From Aquabacterium lacunae (GTDB taxonomy: Bacteria; Pseudomonadota; Gammaproteobacteria; Burkholderiales; Burkholderiaceae_C), in NCBI RefSeq assembly GCF_004310865.1, contig NZ_SIXI01000004.1:186001-250000 (forward strand): a stretch of DNA of 64,000 nt, read 5' to 3'. The notes beneath the pieces were generated by a model. That model did no database searches. It was given only the letters and a program-made list of their open reading frames with translations, and was not told where the DNA came from. Shown here piece by piece: positions 27,019-35,399 of this stretch (position 1 is the first letter of the stretch; each line of letters begins with the position of its first letter). The translations under genes were made by a program, and so were the position numbers.

Positions 27019-28668
27019 ATGAAAGCAGCTGGTTGGCGAACAGGGCTGTTGATTCTGGTGGGCGTGACGGCATGGGGCACATCACACGCCGAGGTGATCA
27101 GGGTGAGCCCTGATCAGAACCTGGACGCAGCCGTGGCTCGCCTTCGTGCCGGCGACACCCTGTTGCTCAGCGCTGGTGTCTATCGACAGACCTTGCTGCT
27201 CAATGGCAAGCGTGGTGGCTTGGCCGAGCCCATCACGATCGAAGGTGTCGGCGATGCCACCATCATCCGAGGCTCCGACGTGCTCAAGCGCTGGACCCCT
27301 CTGGGCAATGACCTCTACAGCCATCCGCTGAAAGAGGAAAGCTCCATGGTGTTCGTCAATGGCAACGCGTTACAGCAGATCGGCGGCACCTTGTACGACG
27401 GGTACCCGCTGAACCCGCAGAGCGATTACAGAGACCTGCACAAAAGCGAGGGCGGCATCTGGCTGGGCCGGGTGCCTGACGTGAAACGCCCCCAGGAATT
27501 ACCCCCGGAAAGCTTCTGGTACGACGCCACCCTGAAGACGCTTTACGTGCGCAGTCGTCAAGACCTGCAACATGCTCTGGTGGAGGCTTCGCAACGAACA
27601 CGCGCGGTTGAAGCCGAAGGCGTGGGCAACATGGTGTTTCGCAAGTTCAGGGTGCAACATGCCAACACCGCGGTCCGGGGCCGCGGCGCCGCCATGACCG
27701 TGCGGGGCGACAACCTTGTGATTGAACAGATCACGGCCGACTGGAACGACGCGATTGGCTTGGGCACCAACGGCACGCAGGTGCGGGTTTCTGACGTGCG
27801 CGTGGCCTACAACGGGCAACTGGGCATGTCGGGTCAGGGATACAAGCACCACATCGAGCGTGTGACGGCGGTGCACAACAACCGTCGCAAGTTCAACAAA
27901 TGGTGGGAAGCTGGCGGCTTCAAGTTCATCGGCAATGGTGGCTTGCGCGATTCGGTGTTCGAGCACTGCGTGGCCCTGCACAACCTGGGGGACGGCATCT
28001 GGTTCGACTGGAAGAACCGCAATGTCGACATCCGCCGCAACTTGTCGGCCTACAACACGGGCTTCGGGATTCACTTTGAAGCCAGCGGGCCAGGCCTGAT
28101 CCAGCACAACGTGAGCGTTGGCAACGGACAGCGCGGCATCTACCTCTCAGCCTCGCACCAGACGCAGGTGCGCCACAACCTGATCATCGGCAATGGGCTG
28201 CAGGGCATCGCTTCAGCCCTGGAGGACCGCGCCGACGAGAACGGGGTGAAGTTCACCGCCAAAGGCAATCGCTTCCACCGCAATGTGATCGCATGGAACA
28301 AGGAAGGCGCCTTGTTCATTCCGGAAGATGACGCAGAGCGATCCAACCACAACGTGTTCCTGGGGCGCGAACGCCACATGATGTTCAGCGTGGAGTTCCC
28401 GTCACTCACCCGCCCCAGCCGCCAGGGCTTGACCGAGTGGAACCAGCAGACCGGGCAGGACACACGCTCCTGGTCCTGGGACGTGCCAATGCCAGCGACG
28501 TGGTCCACATACTTGAACAAGCAGTCCACCGACATGGCACCACTGGCCAGGCTGCTTCAGGATGTCCGCCGCACCCCTCCTGCTGACCAGAGCACGCTGG
28601 GCAGTGAGAACCGCGCCTTGAAGCTGCGTGTACCGATCGAAGACGCCGGCCCGGATTGGGTTCGTTGA
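27019..28668 (+). CDS. Secreted right-handed parallel beta-helix protein
   Basis: The 549-residue protein has a signal peptide (cleavage likely after THA at about residue 24) and the PbH1-type repeat pattern of pectate-lyase-fold proteins, for example NVDIRRNLSAYNTGFGIHFE and SVGNGQRGIYLSASHQTQVR, strongest at residues 200-460. Such proteins in EPS loci are usually polysaccharide lyases, hydrolases or C5-epimerases acting in the periplasm on the polymer. I cannot assign catalytic residues. A good AAGGAG site precedes the ATG, which is 3 bp after the polymerase-like gene. Confidence 0.85.
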   Translation: MKAAGWRTGLLILVGVTAWGTSHAEVIRVSPDQNLDAAVARLRAGDTLLLSAGVYRQTLLLNGKRGGLAEPITIEGVGDATIIRGSDVLKRWTPLGNDLYSHPLKEESSMVFVNGNALQQIGGTLYDGYPLNPQSDYRDLHKSEGGIWLGRVPDVKRPQELPPESFWYDATLKTLYVRSRQDLQHALVEASQRTRAVEAEGVGNMVFRKFRVQHANTAVRGRGAAMTVRGDNLVIEQITADWNDAIGLGTNGTQVRVSDVRVAYNGQLGMSGQGYKHHIERVTAVHNNRRKFNKWWEAGGFKFIGNGGLRDSVFEHCVALHNLGDGIWFDWKNRNVDIRRNLSAYNTGFGIHFEASGPGLIQHNVSVGNGQRGIYLSASHQTQVRHNLIIGNGLQGIASALEDRADENGVKFTAKGNRFHRNVIAWNKEGALFIPEDDAERSNHNVFLGRERHMMFSVEFPSLTRPSRQGLTEWNQQTGQDTRSWSWDVPMPATWSTYLNKQSTDMAPLARLLQDVRRTPPADQSTLGSENRALKLRVPIEDAGPDWVR

Positions 28669-28725
28669 AATCGAAACCCGATGGCGTCAACGTGGTGCCC
28701 ACCGCCACGCGATGGGCCCTGGGCG

Positions 28726-29646
28726 TCAGTGATCGTTGAGGATCACACCCACCAAGTTCACCTGACCGATGCGCGCGGTGCTGGAGAGGTTCTGCATGAC
28801 ATGCAGATTGCTCTTGTCGCGTCGCGCCATCATGACGGCAGCGCCACACTTGGCAGCAATGACCGCATAGTCGGCGCCCAACGAGGCGGCAGGCGTGTCC
28901 ACGATGATGCGGTCGAATTTGGCCAGCAGCTCACGGATCAGCAGACCAAAGGCCGGCCGCTCGACCAATTCGAGCGGGTTGGGCGGGACCACGCCGACAG
29001 GCAACACATACAGGCTGGGCAACTCGCGCACGTGATGGATCACGTTGCTGGCTGCACGGCCCGACAGAATGGTTGACAGGCCAGCGCCCTTGTCAGACAA
29101 ACCGAAAATCTCGTGCTGGCGCGGGTTGCGCATGTCGGCATCGATCAGCAGTGTCTTGCCGGACAACTGGGAAAATGCAGCGGCCACGTTGGCGGCGAAG
29201 TAGCTCTTGCCGTCACCGGTGTCGGGACTGATCACCGAAATCGCCTGTTTGGGCTGATCAGGGTCACTGAACAGCTTCATGATCAGGTGGCTTCGGATGG
29301 TGCGGAAACCCTCCGCCTGCTCTGAGAACGGTTGGTTGGCAACCACCAGATCCGGGTGCAATCCCTTGGCGCTGTCTTGCGAATAGGGGTAATGGAACTG
29401 CTGAGCCAGGGCCCAGAGCACGTCGTCGGAACTGGCCAACCCCAGGGCCACGGCGGCTTCACCAAAGCGAACACCGTGCTCGCGCTGGTAGGCCAGCACT
29501 TTCTCGATTTGCTCGGCAGTCAGGCTGTTGGCCTGGCTGATGATCTCGCCAATGGTTCGTTCACCCGGGGCTTGCTGGGTCGTGTCCTGGAACTCGGATT
29601 CAAGCATGGTCGACACGGTGGGCTTGGATTGAGGGGCTTCCGTCAT
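28726..29646 (-). CDS. epsG: EPS chain-length tyrosine kinase-like ATPase EpsG (copy 2)
   Basis: The 306-residue protein repeats the layout of copy 1: an MshE/GspE-N-like region (IGEIISQANSLTAEQIEKVL to QQFHYPYS), then a BY-kinase ATPase with Walker A SPDTGDGKSY, Walker A' LLIDADMRNP and Walker B DRIIVDTP. It also ends without a tyrosine cluster (VGVILNDH). By eye it is more alike to copy 1 than the two exosortases are to each other. It is the last gene of the minus-strand run epsD-epsF-epsG and starts 8 bp after epsF copy 2. Confidence 0.92.
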   Translation of the reverse strand: MTEAPQSKPTVSTMLESEFQDTTQQAPGERTIGEIISQANSLTAEQIEKVLAYQREHGVRFGEAAVALGLASSDDVLWALAQQFHYPYSQDSAKGLHPDLVVANQPFSEQAEGFRTIRSHLIMKLFSDPDQPKQAISVISPDTGDGKSYFAANVAAAFSQLSGKTLLIDADMRNPRQHEIFGLSDKGAGLSTILSGRAASNVIHHVRELPSLYVLPVGVVPPNPLELVERPAFGLLIRELLAKFDRIIVDTPAASLGADYAVIAAKCGAAVMMARRDKSNLHVMQNLSSTARIGQVNLVGVILNDH

Positions 29647-29654
29647 GGTCGAAC

Positions 29655-31073
29655 TCAGCGGCTGGGGACGACCTGGCGGCCGAGTTTGAGGGTGTTCAGC
29701 ATGCGACGAGCCATCGACAGCTTGCGGGGGCCCGGCGGAGGCAGCACACCAATCACGGGCAACTCCAGCACCTGGATGATGTCGGTGGTGGTGCGGACCC
29801 GGCGATCCAGCAGTTCGGCTGCCAGCGTGAGGAACAAAGTGATGATCACGCCCAGAGACAAGGCCAGCACGATGTTCAGGCCCATCTTGGGGAACGAATG
29901 GTCAGGTGGCTCCACTGCCGGGCTGAGCAGGTAGGAGTTCGACTGGTTGTTGCTGCCTTCCAGGCTGGACTGGCTCTGGCGCAGCGAAATGCTTTCGTAG
30001 ATGCGCTGTGCGTTGGAAACTTCCTGTTCAAGCAGCACCAGCTGGTTGCGCTTTTCCTTCATTTCAAGCAGTTTGCTGCGCTGATCCTCATACGCCGCGC
30101 GTGCAGCCGCTTCACGTTCGCGAAGCACCGTGTCGTTGGACTTCACAACACCTGCCACCTTGGTGATCTCGCTGCGCAGACGTGCCTCGTGCTGGGCGAT
30201 GCTGGCGCGCATCTGGATCACCTGGGGATGTTTGTCACCCAGGTTGATCTGAAGCTCGGCCAGGCTGGCCTGCAGGCGCGCAAGGTCGGCCTTGTGCTGC
30301 ATGACGACACCGTTGGTCGCGACTTCCACAGTGCGCTCAGGACCGGATTCGGCCACATCACGGCGACTGGTGGATTCCACGCGCAGGGCGCGGATGCCGC
30401 TGAGTTGTGAGCCCAGTTCATTGAGCCGCACAGTTTCCATGTCCAGGCGCTCGTCGGTCAGCACCACGCCCTGCTGCTTCTGGGCCTGAGCCAACGCAGA
30501 CTGAGCCTCTTCAAGTTGCTTGCGTGCCGCAGTCGCGCGCTCTTCAAAGAAGCCGGCGTACTGGCGTGCGGGGTCTGTGCGCAATTGCACCAGGGTGTCG
30601 AGGTAAGACTTGGCGAACGCGTTGGCCAGAACGGCCGCGAACGTTGGCTCGATGGATTCGTATTCGATCTCGAGCACCGTCGAATCTTTGGAGGGCTTGA
30701 CGATCAGGCCCTTGAGCAGCGTTTTGCCCAGCCAGTCTTCAAATGAACCCTTGCCCTGGGTTTCTTTCTTCCATTTGGCCTGGGTTTCTTCGCTGCGCAT
30801 CAGGTTGAGGTCTCTGACCACCTTGCGCGCCACATGGTCACTCTGGATGATGCTGGTTTGCGTGGCCAGCACAGCATCAGGCTGCATGATGCCGTTGGAT
30901 GCAGCACCCGTGAGCGGATCCACCTTGAAGTCAACCACCACCGTCGCGGTGGCTCGGTAACTCTTGGGCCACAACTTGCCGTGCAAGACCGCCAGGGTCA
31001 GGATCAATCCGAACACGATCCACGCCAATCGACGATGGGCTTTCAGGATGCGATAGAACTGTTCAAACGTCAT
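29655..31073 (-). CDS. epsF: EPS chain-length determinant protein EpsF (copy 2)
   Basis: The 472-residue protein is a PCP-2a chain-length determinant. It has an N-terminal helix (residues about 16-32, WIVFGLILTLAVLHG), the first periplasmic domain with VVVDFKVDPLTGAASNG, a long coiled-coil (about 180-360) and a second helix near 410-430 (MGLNIVLALSLGVIITLFLTL, shortened here), ending in a basic cytoplasmic tail. It follows epsD and pairs with epsG copy 2. Confidence 0.92.
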   Translation of the reverse strand: MTFEQFYRILKAHRRLAWIVFGLILTLAVLHGKLWPKSYRATATVVVDFKVDPLTGAASNGIMQPDAVLATQTSIIQSDHVARKVVRDLNLMRSEETQAKWKKETQGKGSFEDWLGKTLLKGLIVKPSKDSTVLEIEYESIEPTFAAVLANAFAKSYLDTLVQLRTDPARQYAGFFEERATAARKQLEEAQSALAQAQKQQGVVLTDERLDMETVRLNELGSQLSGIRALRVESTSRRDVAESGPERTVEVATNGVVMQHKADLARLQASLAELQINLGDKHPQVIQMRASIAQHEARLRSEITKVAGVVKSNDTVLREREAAARAAYEDQRSKLLEMKEKRNQLVLLEQEVSNAQRIYESISLRQSQSSLEGSNNQSNSYLLSPAVEPPDHSFPKMGLNIVLALSLGVIITLFLTLAAELLDRRVRTTTDIIQVLELPVIGVLPPPGPRKLSMARRMLNTLKLGRQVVPSR

Positions 31074-31097
31074 GTGCGGGCACTCGGGTACAGCAGT

Positions 31098-31121
31098 CCG
31101 CCCCAGCGGCCACCGGGGCGG
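31098..31121. repeat. Intercistronic hairpin between epsD and epsF copy 2
   Basis: CCGCCCC (31098-31104) and GGGGCGG (31115-31121) form a 7-bp stem with a 10-base loop. It lies in the 82-bp gap upstream of the epsF start. No T-tract follows, so RNA processing or partial attenuation is more likely than full termination. Confidence 0.4.
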
Positions 31122-31155
31122 GATTTACATCAGCAGGTTTTCGGCCGTTTTTGAG

Positions 31156-32160
31156 TTATTTCAAGCCCGACAGACCTTTGCTGAGGGAATCGGCGTCGAG
31201 CCCTGCCGAGGCAGCAGCCGATGCAGCTGGAATGACCGACGTCGCGGCAGGGGCCGCAGCCGAGGCACCCGATGCCGCTGCTGCCGGCTTCTCGGCGAAC
31301 TTGCCGACATACTCGATCTTGGCCGCAGCGCGCATGTCCTTGATGTGTTTTTGCATCCACTCGTTGCGACGGGTTTCACCCAGGAATCGCTCGATCAGCG
31401 GTTTGGCCTGTTCGAAGGTCAGGGGTTGCGAGCGGCTGGCCGCCACCAGGATGGCCTTCATGCCACCCTCACCCTGCTGATAAAGCGCCTGGCCATCCTT
31501 GAGGGCACCGATGCGGTCGACCAGGTTCAGCGGGATGTTTTCAGCCGGCTGGGTCACTTGGTTGACCACGAACTTCAAGCCCGAATCTTTCAGTGTTTCA
31601 ACGAAAGCCTGGGGGGAGCCTGCGGCTTCCAGCTTGGCCTGGAGGGCCTTGGTGGCTTCGGCTTCACCCGCGATGGTGAACTCTTGCAGCATGTACACGC
31701 GACGTTCGGAGAACAGCGCGGGCTTGGAGTCAAAGTACTTGCGCACTTCATCGGCGGAAGGGGTGGGCACGCCAGCAGCGGCTGCCTTCTGGATGTAGGC
31801 CTGTGCCAGGGTGGCTCGGCGCTGTGCGTCGAGCAACTGGACGATCTTGGGGTCGCGGTCCAGCTTGTCTTCCACGGCTTTTTCAACCGCGAGTTGCTGG
31901 TCGATCAGACCTTCGAGGATCTGGCGACCAGCGGCATCGGCCATTTCAGGGCGCAAGCCGGGCTGCCGCTCGAGCATGAGATTGATCTGATGGACGGTGA
32001 GTTCTTCACCGTTGACTTTGGCCGCAGCCTGACTGGCTCCCTTTTCGCCTTCCTTGTCCCCGCCGCAGCCGGCCAGCAGGGCGGCTGCCACGAGGGCGGG
32101 GACCAGTGCCACACGGGCCACGGCGAATTTGCGTTGCTTGTTGTGCATGACGAAGTGCAT
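31156..32160 (-). CDS. epsD: EpsD family peptidyl-prolyl cis-trans isomerase lipoprotein
   Basis: From ATG 32160 the product is 334 residues; an ATG four codons in (32148) is equally possible. A lipoprotein signal ends in LLAGC (Cys32). The mature part follows the SurA/parvulin arrangement of EpsD proteins: an N-terminal chaperone-like region (VNGEELTVHQINLMLERQPG) and a PpiC-like domain around residues 120-260. The C-terminus is Ala/Ser rich (about 275-325) and low complexity. EpsD is a periplasmic foldase found in XrtB-type EPS loci. It is the first gene of the epsD-epsF-epsG run. Confidence 0.88.
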   Translation of the reverse strand: MHFVMHNKQRKFAVARVALVPALVAAALLAGCGGDKEGEKGASQAAAKVNGEELTVHQINLMLERQPGLRPEMADAAGRQILEGLIDQQLAVEKAVEDKLDRDPKIVQLLDAQRRATLAQAYIQKAAAAGVPTPSADEVRKYFDSKPALFSERRVYMLQEFTIAGEAEATKALQAKLEAAGSPQAFVETLKDSGLKFVVNQVTQPAENIPLNLVDRIGALKDGQALYQQGEGGMKAILVAASRSQPLTFEQAKPLIERFLGETRRNEWMQKHIKDMRAAAKIEYVGKFAEKPAAAASGASAAAPAATSVIPAASAAASAGLDADSLSKGLSGLK

Positions 32161-32334
32161 AGGACAGTAGAGAAGGAGATGTCGAACAGTGCGGTAGACC
32201 CGCTTTCGACGATCTGGTTCCTGCCTGTTTTGCATTCACAGGCAGGAGAGGCCAGAGTTTAAGAGGCCTCACCCCTCGTTTTGGGGTCAATTCGGCGATG
32301 GCGCCCCCGAGTATTCCCGCACGCCCCACGCGGA
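32161..32334. other. Intergenic region between glnE and epsD
   Basis: This 174-bp stretch lies downstream of glnE and upstream of epsD, both minus strand. It contains the 9-bp inverted repeat listed next and, nearer glnE, a weak ACCCC...GGGGT hairpin (around 32272-32287) and a GAGGCC...GGCCTC hairpin without a T-tract. An epsD promoter should lie here but no clear boxes are visible. Confidence 0.35.
32220..32246. repeat. 9-bp inverted repeat upstream of epsD
   Basis: CCTGCCTGT (32220-32228) and ACAGGCAGG (32238-32246) are exact reverse complements around a 9-base loop, about 60 bp before the epsD start. It could be an operator or a leader hairpin. Confidence 0.5.
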
Positions 32335-35259
32335 TCAGTGTCTGGTCAACCCGAAGACGTGTTGCCACAGTTGCAGAACTGCGTCACGCAGTGGGGCCAT
32401 GTCAGAGCGACCCGCCACCAGTTCCAGCCGGGTCGGCGCCTCATTCAGGCGCGCCCTGTGCTGCAAGCGTCGCAGGGTGCGGTAAGCGTCCCCCGCCGCG
32501 CGTCCGACGCCGGGCGGCAACAGGCCAGCGTCTTCGGCGATCTGCAACAGGGCGATGTTGCCCAGGTTGCCCAGCAATTCGGGGGTGCGGTGGCTGTGGG
32601 CCAGCACCAGGAATTGCACGGTGAATTCGACGTCGATCATGCCACCTGGGCTGTGCTTGAGGTCGAACTCTTCGGGCGGGCAGGCGTGGGCCGCACGCAG
32701 TTTCTCGCGCATGGCCACCACCTCGTCGCGCAGGGCAGGCACATCGCGCACCGTGGAGAGCACGGCGTTGCGGGTGTCTTCAAAGCGGGCGGCCAGGGCC
32801 GGCTCACCGGCACACCAGCGGGCACGGGTCAGGGCCTGGTGTTCCCAGGTCCAGGCGGTGTTGCTGCCGCGCTGGCGCTGGTAATCGTCATAGGCATGGA
32901 AGGACGACACCAGCAGGCCCGAGCTGCCATTGGGGCGCAGGGCCGTGTCGATGTCGAACAACTCGCCCGTGGAGGTGCGCAAGGTGAGCCAGTTCACCAG
33001 CTTGCGAGCGAAGGCCATGTAGGCATCGATCGGGCTGGGGGCGTCGGGGCCGCCGCCGTCGGTCGGGTCATCGTCCTGGGTGTCGTCGTACACGAAGACC
33101 AGGTCCAGGTCACTGCCGTAACCCAGCTCCTTGCCGCCCAGCTTGCCGTAAGCGATGACGGCAAAGTGCGGGGCACGGCCCACGCACCAGGAGGCCATCT
33201 TGCCAGGGCGCAGTTGCAGGTGGGACCAGGCCCAGCGCAGGGCCATTTCCAGTGTGGCATCCGCCAGGGCCGAGAGGTCATCGGCCACCTGCTCGACCGT
33301 GATCAGGCCTTCGACGTCGCGCACCAGGGTGCGGAACACCTCGGCGTGGTGGGCGCGGCGCAGGGTGTCAAGCAAGGCTTCCTCGTCGGCCTGGCCGGTG
33401 CGCTGCCAGGCTTCATGGCGCTCGGACAACTCGCGGATGAAGGTGGCGCGCTCGAAACGGCCGTCGAGCAGGCGGGGGTCGGCCAGCTCGTCGATCACGC
33501 CGGGGTGCTGCATCAGGTAGCGCATGGGCCAGCGGGCCAGGCCCAGCAAGCGCAGCAGGCGCCGCAGCACTTCAGGGCGTTCGGCCAGCATCGACAGGTA
33601 GCTGTCGCGGCGCAGCAAAGGGTTGAGCCAGTCGACAAAACGCAGCACCGCGGCTTCGCCCAGGGTGACGCCATCTTCTCCGGTGGGTTCGCTCAGGGCG
33701 ATCTGGGTGGCGCGGCCGATCAGCTTGGCCAGGCGCAGTTTGGCCGCATCGGACAGCATGGCCACCTTGGGCTGCTGCACGAACTGGTGCACGTGGCTGC
33801 CAATGGCGGGCGGCAGGTGGGCCAGGAATTCTTCGCTGTCGACGGGACGGGGTGGGCCGCCACAGCCACCACCACGGCACGGGCCTTGGCCGGGCGCACG
33901 ACCGTCGTGCAACAGGGCGTCGAACTCGGTGGCCACGAACTCGCGCACCTGGCACAAGGCTGCCATGAGCTGGCAGGCGCCGGTGTCGCAATCGTCCGAA
34001 CGTTGGCCGAGCAGCTCGGGCGTTTCGTCCAGGCCCAGGCTGGCCGCAATCCAGGCCAGATCGACTGGCTGGGTGGGCAGCAGGTGGGTCTGCTGGTCGT
34101 CCAGGTACTGGATGCGGTGCTCGATGCGGCGCAGCAGCACGTAGCAGTTGGCCAGTCGCTGGGCCGTGTCGGCAGGGATCAAGCCCCGCGCGGCCAGGCG
34201 CTTGAGCGCCTTCAGCGTGGAACGGGTGCGAATTTCGGGGAACTGCCCGCCGCGCACCACCTGCAGCAGCTGCACGGTGAATTCGATTTCGCGGATGCCA
34301 CCACGCGAGAGCTTGACGTCGTTGGCGCGCTCGGGGCGCCCGGCGGCCCGGCGGGTGGCTTCGTCGCGGATCTTGCGGTGCAGCTGGCGCAGGGCCTCGA
34401 AGACGCCGTAATCCAGGTAGCGGCGGAACACAAAGGGAATGACCACATCGCGCAAGGCCAGCGAAGCCTCCCGGCGGCTGCCACCGGGCATGGCCTCGAC
34501 TGGGGCCACCACGCGGCTCTTGAGCCAGGCGAAGCGTTCCCATTCGCGCCCCTGCGTGAGGAAGTATTCCTCCAGCATGGACAGGCTGACCACGGCCGGC
34601 CCCGAGTTGCCGTTGGGGCGCAAGGCCAGGTCCACCCGGAACACGAAGCCGTCTTCGGTGGTGTCGCCAATGAGCGCGTACAGCCGCTTGACCACGTGGC
34701 TGAAGTATTCATGGATGGAGATCTGGCCGCTCAAGCCGCCACGGCCATCGTCCACCCCGGCGGTGGTGCCATCTTCTTCGTAGACGTAAATCAGGTCGAT
34801 GTCGGACGAGACATTCAGTTCGCGCCCGCCCAGCTTGCCCATGCCCACCACCCACAGATCGACCCGGCGCCCCTGGGGCCCGATGGGTGCGCCATGTCGT
34901 TCGTCAAATTCGGCCTGGGCAGCGGTGAGCGCACGGTCGAGGGTGACCTCGGCCAGCTGGGTCATGGCAGCGGTGACATCGGCCAGCGCCGCATGGGCTT
35001 CGACGTCGAGCGTGGCCAGCCGCTCCAGCACCAGCTGCCTGGCCACCCGCAGGGCGGACGCCAGGGGGCGCCCCCCAGCCAGCAAGTGCTCGATCAGGGC
35101 CTGCAAGGGGGCCGCCAAGGGCACGCCAGGGTGCTGATCGGCAAACCAGGCGCGCTCGGTCTCGTACCGCCGCCGGATGCGTTGCACATAGCGGGAATGG
35201 CTGGCACTGGCGACCGGAGGAAGCGGCTCGTGGCCGGTGGCAGGAGAAAGCTCAGACAT
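32335..35259 (-). CDS. glnE: Bifunctional glutamine synthetase adenylyltransferase/deadenylase
   Basis: The 974-residue protein adds and removes AMP on glutamine synthetase in response to PII state and glutamine. Two nucleotidyltransferase domains are visible, each with a G/S-S-D-x-D core: SSDIDLIYVYEED near residue 150 (deadenylylase half) and LGYGSDLDLVFVYDD near residue 716 (adenylyltransferase half). GGIREIEFTVQLLQ and PGGMIDVEFTVQFLV are the matching helices. The open frame extends to 35391, but ATG 35259 fits the family start. It is divergent from yhdP and not part of the EPS region. Confidence 0.95.
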   Translation of the reverse strand: MSELSPATGHEPLPPVASASHSRYVQRIRRRYETERAWFADQHPGVPLAAPLQALIEHLLAGGRPLASALRVARQLVLERLATLDVEAHAALADVTAAMTQLAEVTLDRALTAAQAEFDERHGAPIGPQGRRVDLWVVGMGKLGGRELNVSSDIDLIYVYEEDGTTAGVDDGRGGLSGQISIHEYFSHVVKRLYALIGDTTEDGFVFRVDLALRPNGNSGPAVVSLSMLEEYFLTQGREWERFAWLKSRVVAPVEAMPGGSRREASLALRDVVIPFVFRRYLDYGVFEALRQLHRKIRDEATRRAAGRPERANDVKLSRGGIREIEFTVQLLQVVRGGQFPEIRTRSTLKALKRLAARGLIPADTAQRLANCYVLLRRIEHRIQYLDDQQTHLLPTQPVDLAWIAASLGLDETPELLGQRSDDCDTGACQLMAALCQVREFVATEFDALLHDGRAPGQGPCRGGGCGGPPRPVDSEEFLAHLPPAIGSHVHQFVQQPKVAMLSDAAKLRLAKLIGRATQIALSEPTGEDGVTLGEAAVLRFVDWLNPLLRRDSYLSMLAERPEVLRRLLRLLGLARWPMRYLMQHPGVIDELADPRLLDGRFERATFIRELSERHEAWQRTGQADEEALLDTLRRAHHAEVFRTLVRDVEGLITVEQVADDLSALADATLEMALRWAWSHLQLRPGKMASWCVGRAPHFAVIAYGKLGGKELGYGSDLDLVFVYDDTQDDDPTDGGGPDAPSPIDAYMAFARKLVNWLTLRTSTGELFDIDTALRPNGSSGLLVSSFHAYDDYQRQRGSNTAWTWEHQALTRARWCAGEPALAARFEDTRNAVLSTVRDVPALRDEVVAMREKLRAAHACPPEEFDLKHSPGGMIDVEFTVQFLVLAHSHRTPELLGNLGNIALLQIAEDAGLLPPGVGRAAGDAYRTLRRLQHRARLNEAPTRLELVAGRSDMAPLRDAVLQLWQHVFGLTRH

Positions 35260-35399
35260 GAACCGGCAAAGGGCGTGTGCTAGGGTAGAAGGTTGTCGGG
35301 CCTGGGCCCCAGGGTGCACTGTTGGGGCCTCTGGGGGGCTGAGCCAGACACCGCGCTGCCTGATGCGCGCGGTGGCTCGACGATCGATCACGCTGTTTC
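35260..35399. other. Divergent promoter region between glnE and yhdP
   Basis: This 140-bp gap must contain promoters for both genes. I see no convincing -10/-35 pair and no repeat. Confidence 0.3.

Noticed and set aside
32281-35283. A 1000-codon open frame on the plus strand, opposite glnE
   Set aside because: It mirrors the real gene; its product is rich in Gln, Gly and His without any family motif, a known effect of GC-rich codon bias.
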